Shown here piece by piece: positions 1-8,586 of a stretch of 64,000 bases of DNA (its first letter is position 1; each line of letters begins with the position of its first letter). The notes beneath the pieces were generated by a model. The model saw nothing but the letters and a program-made list of their open reading frames with translations, ran no database searches and had not been told where the DNA came from. The position numbers were made by a program, and so were the translations under genes. This DNA comes from Mycobacterium gastri (GTDB taxonomy: Bacteria; Actinomycetota; Actinomycetes; Mycobacteriales; Mycobacteriaceae). The stretch covers positions 44,666 to 108,665 of the forward strand of contig NZ_LQOX01000101.1 of assembly GCF_002102175.1 (NCBI RefSeq). The letters are read 5' to 3'.

Positions 1-39
1 CACTTTCCCGCAGGTGCGGCACCGGACGGCGTGGCACAT

Positions 40-648
40 TCAGCGTGCCTCCTCGAGAACGGGCGGCCCCTGGTAAGGCCGCTGCAGCACGGCGAATTCG
101 GGCGTGGTCGCGGCGGTGAGGACGGCCTCGAGCAGGCGGACGCCGTCGTCGCTGCCGGGTATCCCGGTCAGCACCGGTCCAAAAAAACCGCGCCCGCCGA
201 CCGCGATGATCGGGCTGCCGGCCGAGCCGCCCAGCGTGTCCTGGCTGGCCTGGTGCGCGCTCCGGACGGCCTCGTCGAGTGCGCTGTCGTCGAGCGATTC
301 GGAGAGTGATTCGTCAAGTTCGCATTCGGCCAGGGATCGGCGGACCGCGTGAGTGGACAGCTCTTCCCGGCGAAGATGGATCCGGGCGCCAACCGCGTCG
401 TAGAGTCGCGCGAATGCGTCCGGCCCATGCTGGCTGGCGACCGCGGCGAACAGCCGGCCGAGCCGTCGTGATCGATCCATCATCTGCTGTTGCTTCGGGC
501 TGAGGTCGTTGCCCTCGTTGAGTACGGCCAGGCTCATCTGCCGCAGCGTGACCGGTGTGTCCGTCTTGTGCGCGGCATCGAGTAGCCATCGCGAAGCGGC
601 CCAGGCGAATGGGCATACCGGATCGATGTAGAGCTCGACGTCAGCCAC
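40..648 (-). CDS. DsbA-fold protein, Rv2466c (mycothiol-dependent nitroreductase) family
   Basis: A 202-residue thioredoxin/DsbA-fold protein. It opens with a strand followed by D-P-V-C-P-F-A-W, the position of the redox motif in M. tuberculosis Rv2466c, and shares the 'MSLAVLNEG' and 'FFGPVL' stretches with that family. Rv2466c as recalled has C-P-W-C, so the second (resolving) cysteine is alanine here and a two-cysteine mechanism is excluded. A GTG start at 648 is chosen because AAGGAGGAG lies directly upstream and the conserved fold begins there. It diverges from nat across a CsoR-type palindrome. Probably a cytosolic mycothiol-linked reductase or isomerase; the substrate is unknown. Confidence 0.8.
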   Translation of the reverse strand: MADVELYIDPVCPFAWAASRWLLDAAHKTDTPVTLRQMSLAVLNEGNDLSPKQQQMMDRSRRLGRLFAAVASQHGPDAFARLYDAVGARIHLRREELSTHAVRRSLAECELDESLSESLDDSALDEAVRSAHQASQDTLGGSAGSPIIAVGGRGFFGPVLTGIPGSDDGVRLLEAVLTAATTPEFAVLQRPYQGPPVLEEAR

Positions 649-699
649 TGGCTCCTCCTTCTGCAGCTTTCCCGATGTCGGGTGAACTACGACATGATA

Positions 700-715
700 A
701 TACCCCCTTGGGTAT
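700..715. promoter_or_regulatory. CsoR/RicR-type palindrome between the DsbA-like gene and nat
   Basis: A perfect 6-bp inverted repeat, ATACCC-(CCTT)-GGGTAT, sits between the divergent starts at 648 and 755. It has the shape of operators bound by copper-sensing CsoR/RicR repressors (and the related CstR). It overlaps a possible minus-strand -10 (TATTAT, 702 to 697) and abuts a possible plus-strand TATGCT (715-720), so it could control both genes. The regulator is not in the window. Confidence 0.6.
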
Positions 716-754
716 ATGCTGTCGAAGTCGTGCGCCAGCCAGCAAAATGGCTCT

Positions 755-1591
755 ATGGCGCTGGATCTCAACGCGTACTTCGAACGCATCGGCTATCACG
801 GACCCACCGAACCCACCTTGGCGGTGTTGCGGGAGGTGGTGAGCGCCCACACCCGGGCGATTCCGTTCGAGAACCTCGATCCGCTGATGGGGGTACCGGT
901 CGACGACTTGAGCCCGGAATCGCTGATGGACAAGCTCGTCCACCGGCGCCGCGGCGGTTACTGCTACGAGCACAACGGTCTAACGGGCGACGTGCTGGCC
1001 GGACTCGGGTTTCGGCTGCGGCGGCTGACCGGCCGGGTGGTGTGGATGGCGCCGCCAGACACGCCGCCGCCGGCCCAGACGCATACCGTGCTCGCGGTGA
1101 CCTTTCCCGGCTCGGACGGTTCGTATCTGGTGGACGTCGGTTTCGGCGGCCAGACGCCGACGTCGCCGCTGCGGCTGCAGACCCGATGCATCCAGCAAAC
1201 GACGCATGAACCGTACCGGCTCGATGACCGCGGTGACGGGCTGGTGCTGCAGGTGCTGGTTCGCGACCGGTGGCAGCCGCTGTATGAATTCAGCACGGTC
1301 AGCCGGCCGCAGATCGATTTGAAGGTGGGCAGTTGGTTTGTCTCGACGCACCCGTCGTCGCACTTCGTCACCGGCTTGATGGCTGCCACCGTGACCGACG
1401 ACGCGCGGTGGAACTTGACGGGCCGGATCCTGGCGGTCCATCGCGGCGGCCGGACCGAGAAGATGGTCCTGGCGGACGCGGCGGCGGTGGTTGACACATT
1501 AAGCGGGCAGTTCGGCATCAACGTGGCAGATGTCGGCCAACGCAGCGCGCTAGAAGCCCGCATTGACGAAGTCTGTTTCGGCGGCGGCTGA
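755..1591 (+). CDS. nat: arylamine N-acetyltransferase (Rv3566c ortholog)
   Basis: Arylamine N-acetyltransferase, 278 residues, acetyl/propionyl-CoA dependent and linked in mycobacteria to cholesterol-derived propionyl-CoA. The catalytic triad is in the canonical places: Cys70 in R-R-G-G-Y-C, His110 in Q-T-H-T, Asp127 in Y-L-V-D-V-G-F. The ATG at 755 is chosen because it begins M-A-L-D-L as in the family; an in-frame codon 39 bases upstream would put the operator inside the gene. In H37Rv nat is the last gene of the hsaACDB-nat operon; here a divergent DsbA-like gene and operator sit directly upstream, so nat appears to have its own promoter. Confidence 0.95.
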   Translation: MALDLNAYFERIGYHGPTEPTLAVLREVVSAHTRAIPFENLDPLMGVPVDDLSPESLMDKLVHRRRGGYCYEHNGLTGDVLAGLGFRLRRLTGRVVWMAPPDTPPPAQTHTVLAVTFPGSDGSYLVDVGFGGQTPTSPLRLQTRCIQQTTHEPYRLDDRGDGLVLQVLVRDRWQPLYEFSTVSRPQIDLKVGSWFVSTHPSSHFVTGLMAATVTDDARWNLTGRILAVHRGGRTEKMVLADAAAVVDTLSGQFGINVADVGQRSALEARIDEVCFGGG

Positions 1592-1617
1592 AGCGTGAGC
1601 CCGTCGCGGGTGAACTA

Positions 1618-2784
1618 TCAGCTCCCTGGTAGCCATGACCCGATCCGGCGCAGGCCTTCTTCGATGTCGCTGGTCGGCCCGGCGAACGACATCCGGACAA
1701 ACGAGTTGCCCCGCGAGGTGTCGAAGTCGACCCCAGGCGCGATAGCTACTCCGGTGTCGCCCAACAACTGTGAGCAGAACGCCAACGAGTCGGTGGTAAA
1801 GTCCGAAACGTCGGCGTAGACATAGAACGCCCCGTCGGCGGGAGCCAGCCGGTCAATCCCGATGCGGCGCAGGCCATCGAGCAGCATCGAGCGGTTGCGC
1901 GCATAGTGCCGCAGATTGCCGTCGGCTTCCGCGGTCGCCTCGGGGGTGAACGCCGATACCGCGGCAATCTGCGACAGCACCGGCGGGCAGATGGTGAAGT
2001 TGCCGGTGAGGCAGTCGACCGCCCGGCGCAGCTCCCTCGGCACCAGCAACCAGCCCAGCCGCCACCCGGTCATGGCATAGTACTTGGAAAAGCTATTGAC
2101 TACTACCGCGTTTCGTGAGGTCTGCCAGGCGCAGCTGGCCTGCGGGGCTCCCTGGTACACCAGGCCGTGATAGACCTCATCGCTGACTAGCCGAACCCCA
2201 GATTCGTCGCACCATGACGCGATCGCCGACAACTCGGCGGGCGGGATGACCGTGCCGGTGGGATTGGCCGGGCTGGCCACAACCAGGCCCTGCACCGGCG
2301 GGTCGAGTTCGGCGAGCATCTGCACGGTGGGCTGAAACCGGGTCCCCGGCCCGCATGGTATCTCGACCACCTCACATCCCAAGGCGGACAGGATGTTTCG
2401 ATAACACGGATAGCCGGGGCTGGCCATCGCCACCCGGTCGCCGACGTCAAAGCAGGCCAGGAAGGTGAGCAGGAAGCCGCCCGATGAACCGGTGGTGACC
2501 ACCACCGCGTCGACGTCGACGTCGATGCCGTGCTTGCGTTCATAGTCCGCCGCGATAGCCGACCGCAACTCTGGAATGCCAAGTGCCACCGTATAACCCA
2601 GCTGATTGAGATGCAGCGCGGCGGCCGCTGCGGCGCGTACCGGTTCGGGGGCCCCCGCACTGGGCTGGCCCGCCGAAAGGTTGACCAGATCGCCGTGGGT
2701 GCGCTGGCGCTCGGCGGCCGCCAGCCAGACATCCATCACGTGGAAGGGTGGGATGCCGGCACGCAGCGCAACACGATTGGTCAT
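1618..2784 (-). CDS. aspB: PLP-dependent class I/II aminotransferase (Rv3565)
   Basis: Fold-type I aminotransferase of 388 residues. Visible motifs are the N-P-T-G turn (residues 174-177), S-D-E-V-Y near 201-205 and the Schiff-base lysine Lys234 in S-F-S-K-Y-Y. The family transfers amino groups from amino acids to 2-oxo acids; the annotated name aspB does not prove aspartate specificity. Its ATG overlaps the stop of fadE33 (ATGA), so it is the last gene of the fadD3-fadE31-fadE32-fadE33-aspB operon. It converges on nat with 26 bases between stops. A role in ring C/D catabolism is inferred from the operon only. Confidence 0.9.
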   Translation of the reverse strand: MTNRVALRAGIPPFHVMDVWLAAAERQRTHGDLVNLSAGQPSAGAPEPVRAAAAAALHLNQLGYTVALGIPELRSAIAADYERKHGIDVDVDAVVVTTGSSGGFLLTFLACFDVGDRVAMASPGYPCYRNILSALGCEVVEIPCGPGTRFQPTVQMLAELDPPVQGLVVASPANPTGTVIPPAELSAIASWCDESGVRLVSDEVYHGLVYQGAPQASCAWQTSRNAVVVNSFSKYYAMTGWRLGWLLVPRELRRAVDCLTGNFTICPPVLSQIAAVSAFTPEATAEADGNLRHYARNRSMLLDGLRRIGIDRLAPADGAFYVYADVSDFTTDSLAFCSQLLGDTGVAIAPGVDFDTSRGNSFVRMSFAGPTSDIEEGLRRIGSWLPGS

Positions 2785-3731
2785 GGTGTGGGAAGCACCT
2801 CGGACTCCAAGCGCCGCAACAACTCCCGTGGCGGGTCCAGCAGGTGCGTGCTGCCATGTGCCCGTTTGAAATACAGGTGCATGTCATGTTCCCAGGTGAT
2901 CGCGATGCCACCATGCAACTGGATGCCTTCGGCGGCCACGGTGTTGAGCGCTTCGCAGGCGGCCAGTCGCGCGGTGGCCGCGTTGGCGGGTGTGGGCTCG
3001 GTGCAGGCGTCGGCGACGACGGCCCGCGCCGCGGCGACCGCGACGTAGAGATCGGCCATCCGATGCTTGAGTGCCTGGAAGCTGCCGATGGGACGACCGA
3101 ATTGCACTCGGTTCTTGGTGTATTCGACGGTCAGCTGCAGGCACCGTTCGGCGGCGCCGATCTGCTCGGCGGCCAGCAGGATTGCCGCGATGTCGGCCAG
3201 GCCCGGGTCGGCGCCGATCGTCTGGGCTTCCTGCGGCCGTACGCGGGCCAGCCGGCGGGTGGGATCCATGGTGGTGACAGGCTGTGCTGTGAAGCGTGTC
3301 CACCTGCTCAATTGAGCGTCTTTGGCGGCGACGACGACGTCGGCGACGTCACCGTTGACCACGTAGTCGGGGTCGAGGACCAGCGCGCCGATCGAGACGC
3401 CCTCGGCGAGCCGGGTGAGCGTCTGGGCGTCCGGCTCGGGTGCGGCCAGCAGCGCCAGTTCCGCCAGCGTGGTGCCCAGCAGCGGGGAGGGCACCAGCGC
3501 CCGGCCCAGCTCCTGTAAAACTGTTGCCGCGTCGGCTAATTCGCCGCCAGCTCCACCCAGCTCCTCCGGGATGACCAGCGCGGCGGCGCCCACCTGCTCA
3601 CACAACAGCCGCCATAGGGACTCGTCGTAGCCGCGGTCGGACTCCATCGCCACTCGCACCGCGGCTGGACTTGCGTGCTTGACCACCAGCGCGGCGACGG
3701 TCTCGCGCAGCATCTCCCGCTCGTCAGTCAT
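2781..3731 (-). CDS. fadE33: acyl-CoA dehydrogenase FadE33
   Basis: Acyl-CoA dehydrogenase of 316 residues, somewhat shorter than classical ACADs (about 380), as expected for one chain of a mycobacterial heteromeric steroid ACAD. The C-terminal half carries the ACAD signature 'F-G-R-P-I-G-S-F-Q-A-L-K-H' and 'Q-L-H-G-G-I-A'. The ATG at 3731 (M-T-D-E-R-E) overlaps the fadE32 stop, so longer upstream starts are rejected. In M. tuberculosis this KstR2-controlled gene acts late in C/D-ring degradation, after FadD3 activates the indanedione propionate; the exact substrate cannot be read here. Confidence 0.93.
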   Translation of the reverse strand: MTDEREMLRETVAALVVKHASPAAVRVAMESDRGYDESLWRLLCEQVGAAALVIPEELGGAGGELADAATVLQELGRALVPSPLLGTTLAELALLAAPEPDAQTLTRLAEGVSIGALVLDPDYVVNGDVADVVVAAKDAQLSRWTRFTAQPVTTMDPTRRLARVRPQEAQTIGADPGLADIAAILLAAEQIGAAERCLQLTVEYTKNRVQFGRPIGSFQALKHRMADLYVAVAAARAVVADACTEPTPANAATARLAACEALNTVAAEGIQLHGGIAITWEHDMHLYFKRAHGSTHLLDPPRELLRRLESEVLPTP

Positions 3732-4672
3732 AGCGCCTCCAGCACCATGCGTCGGTGCTCCTCCGGCGTACCCCAGGAAGTGCGCAAGGCCTGCACCCGC
3801 AGTAGCCATAGTGACAGGTCGTGTTCCTGGGTGAATCCGATAGCGCCGTGAGTCTGTAACGCCGAGCGGGCCGCCAGTAGACCCGCTTCGGATGCCGCTG
3901 CTTTCGCCGCACTGACGTCGCGCGGCTCCAATGACAGCGCCGCGCCGTATACCAGGGGGCGGGCCAGTTCTACCGCGATGTGGACGTCGGCGAGTTTGTG
4001 CTTGACCGCCTGATAAGAGCCGATGACCCGGCCGAACTGCGCCCGCTGCTTGGCATAGTCGACGGCCGCGCTCAGCAGTGCTTCGGCGGCACCTACCAGT
4101 TGCGCCGCAGTGGCCAATACGCCGAACGCGTAGGCGCGCTTGATGTCTGCGTGCCAGCGTTCGCCGGTCGGCGTTACGTCATAGAGGCGACGGCTGGGGT
4201 CGACGGACTGGTGGCGTTGCCCTATCGATGCCTCGCTGACTCCGCCTCCGTCGACCACCAACACCAGTCCGGCAGTGTCGGCGTCGACGGCGCGCGGTGT
4301 GTGCGGGGGGTGCGCGACCGTCGCGATCAGCTCACCGGTTGCCAACTCGGTGCTGCGTTCGGCCTGATCGTCGTTGGCGAGCAAAACCGGTGCCACGGCG
4401 ATGGATTCGGTGATCGGGCCGGGCACACACCAGCGGCCAAGCCGTTCCAGCGCGACCACCAGGTCCACCGGATCGGCGCCCAGACCGTCGAACTTCTCCG
4501 CCACGTTGAGTGCGGTAACGCCGAGGTTGGCCAATTGCTGCCACACCTTACGGCCGGGCGCGACGTCGCCCGCCGACCAGGCGCGAACCGCGCCGGGCAG
4601 ATCGGCAGCGCCCAGCGCCGCGTCGATGCTGGCGGCGAAATCACGTTGTTGTTGATCAAACGCAAAGTCCAC
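3728..4672 (-). CDS. fadE32: acyl-CoA dehydrogenase FadE32
   Basis: ACAD-family protein of 314 residues. It begins V-D-F-A-F-D-Q-Q-Q-R-D-F and ends with the ACAD C-terminal segment 'A-Q-F-G-R-V-I-G-S-Y-Q-A-V-K-H' and 'T-H-G-A-I-G-F-T'. The GTG start at 4672 lies two bases after the fadE31 stop; the frame stays open far upstream only because of high GC, and that part has no family similarity. Short steroid ACADs usually pair with a neighbour to form an alpha2beta2 enzyme; FadE31 and FadE32 are the likely partners. Predicted to desaturate the CoA ester left after ring opening. Confidence 0.93.
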   Translation of the reverse strand: MDFAFDQQQRDFAASIDAALGAADLPGAVRAWSAGDVAPGRKVWQQLANLGVTALNVAEKFDGLGADPVDLVVALERLGRWCVPGPITESIAVAPVLLANDDQAERSTELATGELIATVAHPPHTPRAVDADTAGLVLVVDGGGVSEASIGQRHQSVDPSRRLYDVTPTGERWHADIKRAYAFGVLATAAQLVGAAEALLSAAVDYAKQRAQFGRVIGSYQAVKHKLADVHIAVELARPLVYGAALSLEPRDVSAAKAAASEAGLLAARSALQTHGAIGFTQEHDLSLWLLRVQALRTSWGTPEEHRRMVLEAL

Positions 4673-4674
4673 GG

Positions 4675-5808
4675 TTATTTCTTCTCTCGTGGCAGGCCAA
4701 GCAGCCGTTCCGAAATGATGTTGCGCTGGATTTCGTTGGTGCCCGCATAGATCGGTCCGCCCAGGGCGAACAACAGGCCATCGGTCCACGGGCCGGTCAG
4801 TTCTGCGTCTGCGGCCAGGATGTCCAGCGCGGTCTGATGCAATGCCACGTCGAGCTCGGACCAGAAGACCTTGGTCACCGACGATTCGGCGCCCAGCTCG
4901 CCGCCGCCGGCGAGCCGGGTGACCGTGCCGAAGGTTTGCAGCCGGTAGGCCTGGGCCTTGATCCAGCCGTCGGCGACGCGGTCGGCGAATTCCGGTGGTG
5001 AGCCGTTGGCTTTCCACAGTTGCACCAGCCGCTCCGCCACGGCCATGAAGCGGGCCGGGCTGCGCAGCGACATGCCGCGCTCGTTGCTCGACGTGCTCAT
5101 GGCCGCTCGCCAACCGTCGTTCGGGGTGCCGATGACGTCCTCGTCGGGCACGAAGACGTCATCGAGGAAGATCTCACCGAAGCCGGTGTCGCCGCCCAAT
5201 TGCACGATCGGCCGCACCGTGACGCCCGGTGCCTTCAAATCGAACATGAAGTAGGTGAGGCCGCGGTGCCGCTCGGCCGACGGATCGGACCGAAACAACC
5301 CAAAACCCATGTCGGCGAACGGCGCCCGTGAACTCCAGATCTTCTGACCGTTGAGCAGCCAGCCGCGGTCGGTCTTGGTTGCCGTGGACCGCAGCGAAGC
5401 CAGGTCGCTGCCGGACTCGGGTTCGGACCAGGCTTGGGCCCAGATCTGCTCACCGCTGGCCATTTTGGGCAGTATCCGGTCCAGCTGCTGCTGAGTGCCA
5501 TGGGCGAACAGGGTGGGCGCCAGCATGGACGTGCCGTTGGCGCTGGCCCGGCCCGGCGCTCCGGCGCGGAAGTATTCTTCCTCGAACACGACCCAGTGCA
5601 GCAGCGGGGCGTCGCGGCCGCCGTACTTCTTCGGCCAGGTGATCACCGACAGTCCGGCGTCGAACAGTACCCGGTCCCAATGCCGGTGCTGGGCAAAGCC
5701 TTCGGCGTTGTCGTAGGACTTCGTCGGGATCGACTCCTTGTTGGCCGATAGGAACTCGCGCACCTCGGCCTGCAAGGCCCGGGTCTGCTCATCGAATGCC
5801 AGGTCCAT
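4675..5808 (-). CDS. fadE31: acyl-CoA dehydrogenase FadE31
   Basis: ACAD of 377 residues, the same length recalled for M. tuberculosis. It has the FAD/substrate segment 'W-A-Q-A-W-S-E-P-E-S-G-S-D-L-A' and the C-terminal 'I-Y-A-G-T-N-E-I-Q-R-N-I-I-S-E-R', typical of the larger subunit of heteromeric ACADs. It starts directly at the fadD3 stop with no intergenic space and is followed two bases later by fadE32. Part of the KstR2 regulon; with FadE32/FadE33 it desaturates CoA esters formed from rings C and D. Confidence 0.94.
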   Translation of the reverse strand: MDLAFDEQTRALQAEVREFLSANKESIPTKSYDNAEGFAQHRHWDRVLFDAGLSVITWPKKYGGRDAPLLHWVVFEEEYFRAGAPGRASANGTSMLAPTLFAHGTQQQLDRILPKMASGEQIWAQAWSEPESGSDLASLRSTATKTDRGWLLNGQKIWSSRAPFADMGFGLFRSDPSAERHRGLTYFMFDLKAPGVTVRPIVQLGGDTGFGEIFLDDVFVPDEDVIGTPNDGWRAAMSTSSNERGMSLRSPARFMAVAERLVQLWKANGSPPEFADRVADGWIKAQAYRLQTFGTVTRLAGGGELGAESSVTKVFWSELDVALHQTALDILAADAELTGPWTDGLLFALGGPIYAGTNEIQRNIISERLLGLPREKK

Positions 5809-7347
5809 TCAGGCCAACTCTCGCAGTTGTGATTTGACCACCTTGCCGCCGGCGTTGCGGGGCAAGGCGTCGACGAACCGCACCGACCGCGGCGCCTTGA
5901 AGTTCGCCAAATGCTCACGGGTGTAAGCGATCACCGTCGCTTCGTCGAGCGTCGCGCCAGGCCGGGGCACCACGAAGGCCCGGCCGACCTCGCCGAGGCG
6001 CTGGTCGGGAACACCGATCACCGCGACATCGGCCACCCCGTCCAGCCGGGCCAGCACCTGCTCCACCTCGGCGGGGTAGACGTTGAACCCGCCGCAGATG
6101 TACATGTCCTTGAGCCGGTCGGTGATGCGCAGGTTGCCGGCCTCGTCGACGGCGCCGATGTCGCCGGTGTGCAGCCAGCCGTCGGTGTCGATGGCAGCCG
6201 CCGTCGCCTCCGGGTCGTCGAGATAACCCAGCATGACGTTCGGACCGCGCAGCAGGACCTCGCCCGATTCGTCGATGCGCAGCTCAAACCCGGCGAACGG
6301 GCGCCCGCAAGTGGTGGCAACCGTCACCGCGTCGTCATTGGGGCGGCACATGGTCCCCATGCCGTTGGCCTCGGTCAGGCCGTAGGCGGTCAGCACGATG
6401 TCGATGTCGAGTTCGGTCTGCATCCGTTCCACCAGCACCACCGGCACGGTGGCCGCCCCGGTCACCGCGAACCGCAGCGAGCTCAGGTCGTAGTCGCGGC
6501 GCGCCGGGTGGTCCAGCAGGGTCTGGTAGATGGTCGGCGGCCCGGGCAACACCGTGATGCGGTGCTGCTCGATCGCCTGCAGGGTGCGCAGCGGATCGAA
6601 CGTCAGGTGCGGGATCAGCGTCGCGCCGGTCTGCAGGCACGCCAGGATGCCGGCCTTGTAGCCGAAGTTGTGGAAAAACGGATTGATGCACAGATAGCGG
6701 TCGTCGCCGGTGATCTTGCCGTTGGCGGCCCACGACGCCGAGGCCGACAACGACTGCCGGTGCGCACACAGCACGCCTTTGCTGCGGCCGGTGGTGCCGG
6801 AGGTGAACAGGATGTCGCTGACGTCGTCGGCGGTGACCGCGCCCGCGCGGGCGGCGACGGCATCGGTGTCGGTGCCTTGAGCGATGAACTCGTCCCAGGT
6901 GCCCTGGACAGGATCGCCGGTCTCTGGGGCCTCGATCGGAATCCGCACGATGTGCCGAAGCGCGGGCAGCGCTTGAGAGTTCAGGCCGGCGACCCGGTCG
7001 GCGCCGAGGAACCGGCCCATCGCGAACAGCACCGGCGCCCGCGTGCGGCCCAGGATGTCGGCGGCTTCCTCGGCGGTGTAGCGGGTGTTCAGCGGCACCA
7101 TGGCCGCCCCGGCGTGATGGATCGCCAGGCAGGCCACCACCCAGTGCCAGGTGTTCGGCGACCAGATGGCCACCCGATCGCCGGGCTCGACACCCAGCGC
7201 GATCAGCGCGGCCGCGGCCCGATGTACCTCGTCCCGCAGGGCGGTCGCCGTGAACGTCCGGTCGTCGGTGACCAGCACCTCGTGGTTGGGGAGCGTGCCC
7301 GCGAGACGATCCAGCGCCGCGGGCACGGTGCGGGGATCGTCGGTCAT
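5809..7347 (-). CDS. fadD3: indanedione-propionate (HIP) CoA ligase FadD3
   Basis: AMP-forming acyl-CoA synthetase of 512 residues. The P-loop-like motif S-G-T-T-G-R-S-K-G and the C-terminal 'G-W-L-H-T-G-D-I-G' and 'G-G-F-N-V-Y-P-A-E-V-E' motifs are present. In M. tuberculosis FadD3 adds CoA to the bicyclic indanedione propionate left after ring A/B removal, and the product relieves KstR2. The ATG at 7347 (M-T-D-D-P-R-T-V-P-A-A-L) matches the family start. First gene of the operon, divergent from fadE30 across a KstR2 box. Confidence 0.95.
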   Translation of the reverse strand: MTDDPRTVPAALDRLAGTLPNHEVLVTDDRTFTATALRDEVHRAAAALIALGVEPGDRVAIWSPNTWHWVVACLAIHHAGAAMVPLNTRYTAEEAADILGRTRAPVLFAMGRFLGADRVAGLNSQALPALRHIVRIPIEAPETGDPVQGTWDEFIAQGTDTDAVAARAGAVTADDVSDILFTSGTTGRSKGVLCAHRQSLSASASWAANGKITGDDRYLCINPFFHNFGYKAGILACLQTGATLIPHLTFDPLRTLQAIEQHRITVLPGPPTIYQTLLDHPARRDYDLSSLRFAVTGAATVPVVLVERMQTELDIDIVLTAYGLTEANGMGTMCRPNDDAVTVATTCGRPFAGFELRIDESGEVLLRGPNVMLGYLDDPEATAAAIDTDGWLHTGDIGAVDEAGNLRITDRLKDMYICGGFNVYPAEVEQVLARLDGVADVAVIGVPDQRLGEVGRAFVVPRPGATLDEATVIAYTREHLANFKAPRSVRFVDALPRNAGGKVVKSQLRELA

Positions 7348-7397
7348 CGAATGCTCCTCTAAGCGGCGCGCGGCGCCCTTCACCGACGGCCTAACAA

Positions 7398-7411
7398 AGC
7401 AAGTGCTTGGT
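7398..7411. promoter_or_regulatory. KstR2 operator, fadD3/fadE30
   Basis: AGCAAGTGCTTGGT matches the KstR2 consensus A-n-CAAG-nn-CTTG-n-T at every fixed base. It lies in the 81-base gap between the divergent fadD3 (7347) and fadE30 (7429) starts, so one operator can serve both operons. Confidence 0.92.
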
Positions 7412-7428
7412 AGGTTAGCCTACAGGTC

Positions 7429-8586
7429 ATGCAGGACGTCGAGGAGTTCCGGGCCGAGGTCCGCCAGTGGCTCGCGGACAATCTGGTCGGCGAATTCGCA
7501 GCTCTCAAGGGGCTCGGCGGGCCGGGACGCGAGCACGAGGCGTTCGAAGAACGCCGGGCATGGAATCAGCACCTCGCCGCTGCCGGGCTCACCTGCCTGG
7601 GGTGGCCGGTGCAACACGGTGGACGGGGACTGCCGACCGCGCACCGGGTGGCGTTCTACGAGGAGTACGCCCGCGCCGATGCCCCGGTGAAGGTCAACCA
7701 CTTCGGTGAAGAGCTGCTGGGACCGACCCTGATCGCGTTCGGAACGCCCGAGCAGCAGCAGCGCTTCCTGCCGCGCATCCGCGACGTCACCGAGCTGTGG
7801 TGCCAAGGCTATTCGGAGCCGGGCGCGGGCAGTGACCTGGCCAACGTGTCGACCACCGCGGAACTCGACGGCGCCCAATGGGTGATCAACGGCCAGAAGG
7901 TGTGGACGTCACTGGCGCACCTGTCGCAGTGGTGCTTCGTGGTGGCGCGCACCGAGAAGGGCTCCAAGCGGCATGCCGGGCTGTCGTATCTGCTGGTGCC
8001 GCTGGATCAGCCCGGGGTGCAGATCCGCCCGATCGTCCAGATCACCGGCACCTCGGAGTTCAACGAGGTGTTCTTCGACGACGCCCGCACCGACGCCGGC
8101 ATGGTGGTGGGCCAGCCGGGCGACGGGTGGCGGGTCGCGATGGCGACGCTGACCTTTGAGCGCGGAGTGTCCACGCTGGGTCAGCAAATCGTCTATGCCC
8201 GTGAGCTTTCGAGGTTGGTCGAGCTCGCGTGGCGTACCGGCGCCGCCGACGACCCGTTCATCCGGGAGCGGCTGGCCCGGGCGTGGACCGGGCTGCGGGC
8301 AATGCGCAGCTATGCGCTGGCCACCTTGGAAGGGCCGGCCGTTGAGCAACCCGGTCAGGACAACGTGTCGAAGTTGTTGTGGGCCAACTGGCATCGCTCC
8401 CTCGGGGAGCTGGCGATGGACGTGATCGGCAAGCCGGGACTGGTCTTGACCGACGGCGAGTTCGACGAATGGCAGCGGCTGTATCTGTTCACCCGGGCCG
8501 ACACCATCTACGGCGGTTCCAACGAGATTCAGCGCAACATCATTGCCGAGCGGGTGCTCGGCTTGCCGCGGGAGGTCAAGGGATGA
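7429..8586 (+). CDS. fadE30: acyl-CoA dehydrogenase FadE30
   Basis: ACAD of 385 residues, the same length recalled for H37Rv. Motifs: 'C-Q-G-Y-S-E-P-G-A-G-S-D-L-A' in the middle and 'I-Y-G-G-S-N-E-I-Q-R-N-I-I-A-E-R' near the C-terminus. In the characterised pathway FadE30 dehydrogenates the CoA ester made by FadD3 in the first step of side-arm shortening on the bicyclic intermediate. It begins 17 bases downstream of the KstR2 box; its stop overlaps the ipdF start (ATGA), so the two are translationally coupled. Confidence 0.94.
   Translation: MQDVEEFRAEVRQWLADNLVGEFAALKGLGGPGREHEAFEERRAWNQHLAAAGLTCLGWPVQHGGRGLPTAHRVAFYEEYARADAPVKVNHFGEELLGPTLIAFGTPEQQQRFLPRIRDVTELWCQGYSEPGAGSDLANVSTTAELDGAQWVINGQKVWTSLAHLSQWCFVVARTEKGSKRHAGLSYLLVPLDQPGVQIRPIVQITGTSEFNEVFFDDARTDAGMVVGQPGDGWRVAMATLTFERGVSTLGQQIVYARELSRLVELAWRTGAADDPFIRERLARAWTGLRAMRSYALATLEGPAVEQPGQDNVSKLLWANWHRSLGELAMDVIGKPGLVLTDGEFDEWQRLYLFTRADTIYGGSNEIQRNIIAERVLGLPREVKG

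Noticed and set aside
5911..7362. 483-codon open frame on the plus strand opposite fadD3
   Set aside because: Antisense shadow of a GC-rich gene; low-complexity His/Gly/Arg composition and no ribosome site.
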